The notes beneath the pieces are model-generated. The model was given only the letters and a program-made list of their open reading frames with translations, had not been told where the DNA came from and did not search any database. Position numbers and translations under genes: made by a program. A DNA stretch of 64,000 bases. Source: Amphimedon queenslandica (lineage: Eukaryota; Porifera; Demospongiae; Haplosclerida; Niphatidae). Shown here piece by piece: positions 48,501 through 60,500 of the stretch. How positions within the stretch are numbered: the stretch's first letter is position 1; each line of letters begins with the position of its first letter. The DNA lies in contig NW_003546423.1 in the NCBI RefSeq assembly GCF_000090795.2, forward strand, positions 78,512 through 142,511, written 5' to 3'.

Positions 48501-51500
48501 GTATACTAGTTAGTATCCGGAGGATCGGAATAGCCCCGGTAGGGTCGGAATAGCCCCAACAACTAGGTCAGTGAAAGTACTGTTTTCATCCAAAGTTGAA
48601 GCTGAATTTTGCTGATTTCAAGAAAGTACAAATAGAATAGACAAAATAGAACTCATTGATGAATAAAGTAAATGAAATAAAGCAAAAAAGAGTGAGTTAT
48701 GACTTCGTGAATATTTAATTAGATCATAGTGCAGGAACGGGTCGGAATAGCCCCGAGTTACTCTAATCTTTGTTTATTGATGTAATGTAGTGACTAAAAC
48801 TCTAAAATAGTGACAACTCTTCAATTCAAACAGTAAAAGCAGAATGTTATGTCCTTCAAGGACAGAACATTACAAATGTTTTCATAATTACATGTACGCA
48901 AACTTTAGCACCCAATTTTTTATCCAGGGACAAATTTGAGTAGCCAATTTTTATCCTAGGAAGGTAGGACAAAATAATGTCAAGTAGGACAGAAAGTAGC
49001 AGCACAATTTTGACCAGTAGGACAACATTTGATGCGACATAAAGTGTCATGATAGTACCCCTCGCCTATGTGCCTACAGCCAGGGTAAGGGCAACAAGTG
49101 TGGCAAGCCCAATAAGTATTTGTAGTATAAACTCAACATGCCAATAGCATCTATGGTAAACTAGAGTACGTGTACTCTAATTTCTATGGTATATCTCACA
49201 TAGCCAGACTCTATTATCTATTATTCTTGGGCTAGCTGCAGATGGAGAAACTGACTGCAATTGAAGTTGTTGATGATAGTAAGAGAGAAGAATTGAAAGG
49301 TTTCTTATACAAACACCTGCCTGACACAATAGAGGTAATAAGCAGAATATCTATAGCATTAATTTTTGTAAAATTTAGATTATACGTGGATTAAAGTTAG
49401 CAAAGGAACTCAATGCCAAAGTTTTCACTGATGACAGCTGGCCTGATGTAAAAACTGTTATCTATACTTATAATGAAGGAGAAATTACTAGTTAGTAATT
49501 GCTGTCTCTGCTTCAGTCCATTAGGTACTATTATCTCTGTTATTTTAGTTATCTATCCATTTGGTACTGATAATTCAAAAACTGCTGTTATATTAAAGTC
49601 TGTTATTGATTCACTTCTGGAAAATGCACAGCAACCAATGATTACTGGTAATTTATAATGTACTTTAGAAATTGGTTTTAGAGAGAACAATTCTGATTGG
49701 CAAGTTTGTGGCTAGGACTATGTGTCATTGAACATGTGCATGCATATTGATGGTGTATGGTTTTATTTTGGCATGACTATGAAAATTCAGTGCCAATTTT
49801 GCCACATTTTACTCCCTCAAGAAGCTGTACTTATTATTAGTAACACGGTAGCATTACTAAGTAGGATCATAAAGATACAAAATGAAAATCCTACTCTTGT
49901 GACACAAATTCTACCCTACATTGCAAGATGATCTGTAATCTCTTACATGCATGTAATGACGATAAAAGTACAATGTAGAGTAGAATTTGCATCACAAGAG
50001 TAGGGTTTTCATTTCGTATCTTCGTTGGTCGTTCAGGATCCTACTTGTCCTTGTTTCCATTACTTTTTTATGAATTTACTCTAGAATCCTACTTCATCTT
50101 GTTTTTTTTTAATTTTTAATGTTCTTGTAATTATGGTATGGTATCTAACAGGCAGTGAAGATGTTTTTCAAGAATTGAAGAAATTAGGGATGGATCAAAA
50201 ATTTACTGTACCTACATTTCGATATGTTTACACACAGGATAACACAAAGATCAATAGGTATCTCATTTTAATGGTATAAATTAATTTGAAATTATAAATA
50301 TTGTATAGACCAGCTCTTCCTGAAGGATATACAATTGATAGCATTCACTCGTCTGATGTTGAGTATGTTGTATCAAAATGGAATTTAGCTAAAAATAGTC
50401 TCAAATTTAAACAGTTAATCAGACATTTCATTGCCCATCATCCAAATGCTGCGATTTATGATACATCAACAGAACCTCCTCGTCCAGTTTCCTGGAGTCT
50501 ATCATCAGGACTAGGTATCCACTTCCACTTATTTACTGATGAAGAACATCGTCGGAAGGGTTTAGCTTTTATGGTTATAACAGAAATGACACAAAAGATA
50601 TTGGCCAAAGGGATAACTCCAGTATGTTATGTTTATATTGACAATATTAAGGGCCAAAAATTCTTTGAGTTTAGTGGATACACTAATACAGGATCACTTG
50701 TGGTTCATCAGAAATTCTAATGCCAAATTTAATGATAAATCAACTTTAATTATAAGCTAATTAATTCTCATGTACTTGTAAATTATGCACATACATAGTG
50801 TACATACATGTATAAACATTAATGTGTGTGAGTGAGTCTAAGGAGACAATAATCATTTGTAACTTTTTTTCTATAATTTGTCATTAAATTTCTAAAGACT
50901 TGTAAACATTGTACATGTGCATATCATAATGTTTTCCCATAATAACAAAAGTGAACAACAAGATACCAGACTGTGACACCTTTCCACGTGATACGCGAGC
51001 ATGAGTTTTATTGGATCACTTTTGGTTCAAAGCAAACTCTGATTTCTAATTTAATGACAATTTTACTTTAAACATAAGTTAATAACTCTATTTTCTAATT
51101 CCAGTACATGTACATGTAAATTATTTATTTAAATGTCTAGTGCATGTATATAACATTGTGTATGACTGAGTCTAAAAAAACAATTTGTGAACTCGCCCTG
51201 AGCTTTCACCACCTCCAGCTACAGGTAGCGAAGGGGCAGGGCGAGACTAACATCTACTTGAGTATGTTGTATCATGGTTGCATAATTAAAGCAGAATTGA
51301 TGCAAAAGGCTTTGGCCAAAGGGATCACTCCAGTAGGTTACAATGGTACTGACAACATTAATAACCAAATAATTTCTGAGCTTCTTATTGATATATTAAA
51401 CAGAATCACTCATAGTTAAGAGCAAGCTCTAACATTAATAACCAAGAGCATGCATGAGCCATCATCAAACTGTAATCATTATTAATATGAGAATCTACTT

Positions 51501-54500
51501 GTTTGCAGGCATATCATCAAGGAAGTCTACAAAGTCATCAACAATACCTCAGTGATAATAATGCATTATATTGTAATTTTTTATTAATAAGTTTAAATAT
51601 CATTTGTATATATTTTCTCTCTTTATATTTCGTCTGCTTTGTTTCCTTTACCTTTCGAGTATAAATTGAAATTCTTACGTTAAAAATACTTCCAGAAAAG
51701 CTCTAAAAGTACTTGCTTAATGTTTTAGGTACATGTAATAGTTTCATTTTTCCCCGTGGGTAATGAATGATGTTACTTCCTGCGAAAAGTGCATGCCACT
51801 ATCCAGTATGCTAAAATTAATAATCATTCATTATTAGTATAAAAATTACTTAATCTTTGTTTATTGGTGTAATGTAGTGACTAAAACTCTACAATAGTGA
51901 TAACTCTTCAATTCAAACAGTAAAAGCAGAATGTTCAGTCCTTCAATACAAATGTTTTCATAATTACATGTAAGCAAATTTTAGCACCCAATTTTTATCC
52001 AGGGACAAATTTTAGGAGCTAATTTCATCCTATGAAGGTAGGAAAAAATAATATCAAGTAGGACAAAAAGTAGCAGCACAATTTTGACCAGTAGGGCAAC
52101 TTTTTATGCGACAAAAGTGTCATGACAGTACATGACAGCCTATATGACAGCCTAAGTGTCATGACAGCCTATATGACTACAGCGTGGGTAAGGGCAACAA
52201 GCATGGCAAGTCCAATAAGTATTTGTAGTATAAACTCAACATGCCAATAGTATCTATGGTAAACTAGAGTACGTGTACTCTATATCTATGGTATATCTCA
52301 CGTAGCCAGACTCTATTATCTATTATTCACGGGTTATAGCTGCAGATGGAGGAACTGACTGCAATTGAAGTTGTTGATGATAGTAAGAGAGAAGAATTGA
52401 AAGGTTTCTTATACAAACACTGGCCTGACACAATAGAGGTAATAAACAGGATATCTATAGCATCAATTCTGTAACATTTAGATTACACATGGATTGAAGT
52501 TAGCAAAGGAGCTCAATGCCAAAGTTTTCACTGATAACAGCTGGCCTGATGTAAATACTGTTATCTATACTTATAACGAAGGAGAAATTACTAGTTAGTA
52601 ATTGCTGTCTCTGCTTCAGTCCATTAGGTACTATTATCTCGGTTATTTTAGTTATCTATACATTTGGGACTGATGATTCAAAAACTGCTGCCATAGTGAA
52701 GTCTGTTATTGATTCACATCTGGACAAAGAACAGCAACCATTGATTATTGGTAATTTATAATGTACTTTAAGTAATTTTAGAGGAAAAATTCTGAATGGC
52801 AAGTGTGTAGCTACTAGCTAGATGTGTCATTGAGCATGTGCATTGATCATGGGTGTATATGGCTGGTTTTATTTGGCAAATGATTATCAAAATTGTCAAT
52901 TTTCCCACATTTTACTCCCTCCAAAATTACCCATTTTAACAGGTTGTGAAGAGGTTTTTCAAGAAATGAATAAATTGGGCATGAATCAAAAATTGATAGC
53001 ACCTTTTTTTCGATTTGTTTACAAACAGGATAACACAAAGATCAATAGGTATTGCATATTTAATGGTGCAAAAATTATGACTTTTTGTATAGACCAGCTC
53101 TTCCTGAAGGATACAAAATTGATAGCATTCACTCGTCTGATATTGAGTATGTTACATCAAAATGGGATAAAGATAGTCCCAAACTGAAACAGTTGATGAG
53201 ACATTTCATTTCCTATCATCCCAATGCTGCGATTTATGATACATCAACAGAACCTCCTCATCCAGTTTCATGGAGTGTGTTATCAGAACTAGGTATCATT
53301 TATCATTTATTTACTGATGAAGAGCATCGTCAGAAGGGTTTAGCTTTTATGGTTATAACAGAAATGACACAAAAGATAATGGCCAAAGGGATCACTCCAG
53401 TAGGTTACGTTGATTTTGATAATATAAAGGGCCAAAGATTTTTTGAGTTTAGTGGATACACTAATACAGGATCACTTTTGGTTCGTAATAAATTCTAATG
53501 TCAAATTTAATGATAAATCTACTTTAAGTATAAGCTAATAACTCTCATGTACATGTAAATTATGCACATACATTCATTTAGATATCTAGTGTAGTAAGTG
53601 TACATACATGTATAAACATTAATGTTTGTGGGTGAGTCTAAAGAGACAATAATAATTTACAACTTTTTTTATAATTATTTTGTTAATTGACTGGTGTAAT
53701 TAAATTTCCAATTCTAAATGAAAGAGATAGTAATGCATTCTGTTGCCAATCATTCAAATATGATACATCAACAGAACCTCCTTGTTTAGTTTCCTGGAGT
53801 CTATCATCAGGACTAGGTATCTCCTTTTACTTATTTACAGATGAAGAACATCGTAGGAAAGGTTTAGCTACCATAGTTATAGTGGAGTTGAATTGATAGA
53901 AAAGATTTTGGCCAAAGGAATCACTCCTCTGAGTTTAGGTCATTACTGACAATGTTAAAAGCCTAAAAATGTTGGAGGCTGAGCACTTTATACGCATGTA
54001 CACTACAACAGAATCACTCGTGGTAGAAAGCGAACTCTGACATTAATAATCTTTTAACTGTATGCTAATAAAAACTCTTTTTTCTGAAATTGTTTTGTTT
54101 TTCATTTTTCATTCAACTAGAAATAATTAGTGCAACTCTAGATTGGGATTCCACTGTGAATCCAAAAAAATTACTAGTCTATAGTCTAGCTTATTTTCAC
54201 TTAATTGTTCTTAGCCTAGTGCAGGAATTCATGACTGATGATAAATGCACTGTTTCTTGGTTTAGTTGGTTACCATAACAAAGCAAGTACAACTGTACAA
54301 GCACTCAGCAGTCAGCACTGACTAGCCCTGACTGCAGTCACTGCACTGTGTCAATTCTATTTATACAATAGAACTAATGTGGTATTCTAAAAGAAATATT
54401 AAAATTCTTTTTCAAGTTCAGAGGTGTGGCTGGCTGCAGATGGAGAAACTGACTGCAATTGAAGTTGTTGATGATAGTAAGAGAGAAGAATTGAAAGATT

Positions 54501-57500
54501 TCTTATACAAACACTGGCCAGACACAATAGAAGTAACAAACAGAATATCTATAGCATTAATTTTTGTAAAATTTAGATTATACGTAGATTAAAGTTAGCA
54601 AAGGAGCTCAATGCCAAAGTTTTCACTGATAGCAGCTGGCCTGATGTAAATACTGTTATCTATACTTATAATGAAGGAGAAATTACTTGTTAGTGATTGC
54701 TGTCAGTCCATTGTGGTACTATTATCTCTGTTATTTTAGTTATCTATACATTTGGTACTGATGATTCAAAAACTGCTGCTGCTATAGTGAAGTCTGTTAT
54801 TGATTCACATCTGGACAAAGCACAGCAACCATTGATTATGGGTAATCTATGATGTACTTGAAGTAATTTTAAAGGGGGAAATGCTGACTAGCAAGTGTGT
54901 AGCTAGATGTATCATTTAGCATGTGCATTGATCATGGGTGCATATGGCTGGTTTTATTTGGCAAATGATCATCAAAATTGTCAATTTTGCCACATTTTAC
55001 TCCCTCCAAAATTACCCATTTTTAACAGGTTGTGAAGAGGTTCTTCAAGAAATAAATAAATTGGGCATGAATCAAAAATTTTCAACACCTAGTTTTCGAT
55101 ATGTTTACAAACAGAATAACACAAGAATCAATAGGTATTTTATTTAATTAATGGTGTAAAAATTGAATTTTTTATAGACCAGCTCTTCCTGAAGGATATA
55201 TAATTGATAGCATTCACTCGTCTGATGTTGAGTATGTTGTATCAAAATGGGAACCAGCTAAAGATAGCCCCAAAATGAAACAGTTGATGAGACATTTCAT
55301 TGCTAATTATCCAAACACTGCAATTTATGATACATTAACAGAACCTCCTCGTCCAGTTTCCTGGAATGTATCATCAGGACTAGGTATCATCTTCCACTTA
55401 TTTACTGATGAAGAACATCGTCGGAAGGGTTTAGCTTTTATGGTTATAACAGAAATGACACAAAAGATATTGGCCAAAGGAATCACTCCAGTAGGTTACG
55501 TTTTTATTGACAATATTAAGGGCCAAAGATTCTTTGAGTTTAGTGGATACACTAATACAGGATCACTTGTGGCTCATAAGAAATTCTAATGTCAAATTTA
55601 ATGATAAATCGACTTTAATTATAAGCTAATAACTCAAATCTACATGTAAATTATGCACATACACTGTACATAGTGACATACATTAATGTGTGCGAGTGAG
55701 TCTAAGGAGACAATAATTATTTGTAACTTTTTTCCTATGATTTGTCATTAAATTTCTAAAGACTTGTAAACATTGTACATGTACATATCATAACGTTTTC
55801 CCACAATAACAAAAGTCAACATCAAGATACTAGACTGTGACACGTCCAACAAAACTTTCCACGTGATATGCGAGCATGAGTTTTATTCAAAGTAATTGCA
55901 CATACATAATTTCATATTCTCTTGACATAACCATAAAGCAAAAAAGATAACCAATGCTGTAGGGCGCCTTTTTTCGAGGGCTATAGATTTTGCAGATTTT
56001 TATTTTGCGGATTTAATTTTCACAAATTTATGCCGTCTGCTATCTTGTACCGTATTAATTTGATTTTCACAGAAGTAATTTTTGCAAATCTTTTAAAAAT
56101 CGTGAAATCCGCAAAATTTACAGCCCTCAAAAAAAAGGCGCCCTACGGTATACAGTACCTGCATGTACATGTACTAACAATACATACATGTATTATCATT
56201 TATTATATTATTACTTGTACTTACCCTCCAGTATCTGGTTTAAGGTAGAGGTAGCTATTGACACATGATAATGGCACAGCACTAGATTCTCCTTCTTTGA
56301 TCTTCAGTACACATGGCAATCCTGACACATTAGGATCATGCTTCTCTTTAGACCAATATACTGATACAGGAACAGACAAATGATTTTTCAACTAAAAACA
56401 GGTATAAATAATAGTACCATATATACATTGTATATATACTTACAATGTAATAATAATGAATCTACATTGCATGCATGCATGTAGTATTAAGCAGCTACTA
56501 ATCGTCTTCAGATCACACAAATAGTTCAATTAAAAATGTAAGTAATTATGACTGTAACAACATACATGTACATGTATACTATACACTGCACTGACTGTAG
56601 GAACAAGCATTACGTAACCAATTAATAAGAACAGAGCCAATCTACAAACCAGCATAGTGCAACTAGTTCATTCTGGCCACCATTAGGCCCATACTACATG
56701 TGTAATTATCATCAACACAAAAGTGTCCTCATTTTCTCTTTTAGAGGTGGATTAGTGAATGTGTCCTCACTATAAAGGTGACCAGTGCCTTGTGTACAAG
56801 ACTCAGCCATTCTTAGCTCATATTATGTCATCATCAAATCTTGTAATTATTTCAATAACAAAATGACCGCATCATTAAAAAAGAATGTGTTCAATCAAAA
56901 ACACTTGTAACAAGATCCTCAGAGCATGATCAAAATTTCAATTAAATGTTACTAGCTATGCATATAGACATGTACATGTACATGCACATGTGCATTTGAG
57001 AAATTATATGACAAAAGAAGTGAAGTGTCTTGTTTTTTAAATGCTTGTTACTGAAATAATATTAGTTGGAAACAGCTCAAACTTTCTACATAGTATAAGG
57101 ACAACAGTATGTATCAGAAAACATAGTAAAAATTGTGAGTAATTTTGGTGTCATTTTTTGGAAAAAACCATGGGCTATTGTATACATCCTTTGCCTATTT
57201 CTTGAAATTTGCTAATTTTTAAAAATGGCTGTAATTTTAAAAAATTAAGTCAGAATTAGGGACATGCACATTATTCTTTTTTTCAACCCTATAATTCTAT
57301 TCTTCAATTCTCTTCCTCAATCCCATTATTCTCTCCTTTTTGGCCCATTATTCCCATTATTATGCTCTGATAATACCAAAAATTCATAGTTTTGATTATT
57401 AATATCATCATTCATGGTTATATTGTAACACTACTGATGACTCAATGTAATCCTCAAGTGAATTACTTTGAGTGTCCTGAAATCTGTTCAGTATTATTTC

Positions 57501-60500
57501 CAGTGGAGTTTCTCATTGCTGCTACTGTAAAGTGCTGTTAAATTGTATTGTACTGTTTGCTGACAGTCTGACACATGCTCATGCAGTATTGAAAGGGTTA
57601 AATATTGATTACATGATCCAGGCAGGCAAATTTTAACCCATTATTCTTTCTCTAAATTTCACACCCATTATTCCAAAAGAAATTCCCGAATAATGTGCGT
57701 GTCCCTAGTCAGAATCAGCTCAAAATTTCTACATAGCATAAGGACATCAATATTTATCAGAAAAAAACATTAAAAATTGGGGGCAATTCCGGAGCCATTT
57801 TTTTGCTAATTTTAAAAATGGCCATAACTCAAATAGCTTAAACTTTAGCATAAGGACATCATGTATCAGAAAATGTAATAAGAATTCTCTCCTAGCTATT
57901 CTTGAAGGGTGTTTGTGAAATTTTGGGGACATTTTAAAGAGTCATAAAAATCCATTTACAAAATGCTGAACACAAAAATCCTATGTGATACCCTCATGTA
58001 ACTGTGCTAAGTTAACAACAGTATATGAGTGTATTATATGAATACCAAATCACCAACACATGTAACTTAATAGTGTCTGCTACTTACTTGTAATGATGAT
58101 CTAATGATAACTTCAGTTGGGTCTGTTGCATATACTTTATTAACTTCAACCACAACAGGTAACCTATCACCCTATACACACACAGTATGCTAACAACCAA
58201 TGAAGTGATGGGGTTACCTTCTCAATGGGTTTGAGTAGGTGGTAGGTAAGTCCACTAGAACTGACAGTGACATCAAATGACTTATATCCTTTAATCTATA
58301 TACAAATAGACACATAAAATCATCATTCATACAGCTAAAATACTGGTGTTCTGTAAAACTGGCAATATAAACTCTGCCATATTTGTTTCACTCCCAATTA
58401 CAATTTACACAAGGCCATAAATTAAAAAAATTAACAAAATGCTGTCCTGTAGTAGTATAGTTTGCACAAGCAATAAAAGTTGTATGTAGTACATGTACAT
58501 GAATTAATGCCATTGTTTAAACCAAGAACAGCGTACATGTACAATTGTGCATGAATTGGTTTAATAGCTATAAAATACAAATAGAGCGGTATCTAATTTG
58601 TAAACATGATCTCAGAAGGGACTTATAATAATTTACAATTATAAAATGATATCAATGAGAAATAATGCATTAACCAATATATAGCAACAGACAGCATTAG
58701 AGGACATCAAAAACAATACACTTCACACAGGAACACATAATGAAATTACAAGTCTAGGAAGGTAGTATAGGATTACCTGGACAGAGAGTATGGCCTGCTC
58801 TTTTTTAATAACATCCGGAGGGAGTATCTCTCCTCTTAGCTGATAATTACTGCTAGTGTGTCTTATTAACCTCACAAAGCTCATATACTCTATGCGTAGG
58901 CTAGACCCAGTCTCGCTTTGCCCACTCTCTCTCTCTATATTTTGAACTGGTGACAGCTGTACAGGAAATTCCTTTCCTACCTAATGAAAGATGAGATGCA
59001 TGTGTTGGGAAGGGATGATGATAACTGTGGCTGAGTCATTACATGATTTTTAATGATAATAAAGCTCTTTCTTTGATCTTTACTGCTGGCTTCATCACTG
59101 GAAGAATCAGCTGACTCAATAGCTAGTGCCTGCTGGGCCGATTTCATGTAATCCTATCACATAAAATTAAAATGAATCACAATTCTAGTCACAACAAAAA
59201 TTGTATGGTAGCATTACATGTAAGTTATCCTAAAAAATTTACTATGATCAGAAAATTTTAATCAAATGAAATTATTCACTGTCAAAAAAGTCATAAATAA
59301 AAATGGTTTTAACTAATTTAACCAAATAGTAATGAGTGTGTGCTATATGTACATGCATGTACATGTACATGTACATATACATGTACATACATATACATGT
59401 ACATGTACATGTACATGTATAATACACAAACATGTAAGATTTTTCTTACATTTGCTAGTCCAGATAGCATGTTAATACCAGTGGATGAAAGGGTGATCTG
59501 TAAAGCAGAGGCAGACTTGATGCATGCACTCAACTCAGGATTACCAGTGGAATTAATATCCTTTTCAACCTAATGAGAGATAGAGGGAGAGGGAGAAAGA
59601 GAAGAGACAATGACAGACCAGTAACAGAAATGAAGAAAGAGACATAGACAGACAAAGACAAACATCAAAAGAGACACATAAATAATTAAATATTTATATT
59701 TAAAAATACATGTAGATTAAACAAGAACACTAAACACAAAACATACATGATCTACACGTAGCAGAGTATTGCACATGTACATGTACATGTACATGTATAT
59801 GCTACATATACCATGTATGCTTCACTTACAGTTGCTGTAACTTGCCATGAAGAATATCTATTATCATCTTTAAGATCAACCACTGGCTCCAACATTGGCT
59901 CCCATACATCACACGAAGTGTTGAAATATGATACAATCAGTGAAAGATTAGCCTCTGCCCATAACTACAAGTGATGAAATTACACGCATCTTAAACACAC
60001 AAAGACAAAGCAATACCTTACCAGCTAGAATAAACACACATGTATATGTACATGTTCCACTTGTACATGTGTGTAGAGTAGTGTACAATAAAAATATACA
60101 TGTACATGTACATGTATATTGTACGCTACTCTATACATGTACAGTTAGCTGCAATATAATGAAAATAGGGCATTTCTAGGAAGACTACAAATTTTATGTA
60201 AAACTAAGTACTTTATAATAAGCTATATTAAAAGTATTATTCATTTCCACTAAAATTGAATTACACATTATCGACGTGAACCATATTATGGCAAATAGCA
60301 ATATTGATGAGCAAAAAATAATCTAAAATTCCATTAACAAAACAAACCAGGACTACGACTAAAATATATAAACACATATCTCTCATACCATTGTGCGCAC
60401 ATAAATGGGATTACATGTACAATTAGTGTAGGAGGCGGATAAAACTTGATACGGCAAAACAGCCAAAACAATAGAATACAAATAAAGCGAACAAATCATT

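Noticed and set aside
38272-56224. Two separate VPS13 genes flanking the GLYAT array
   Set aside because: Phase and protein order are continuous across the interval (LKPDTGG joins VCSNGVSWHSL), and only the left block carries the C-terminal domains.
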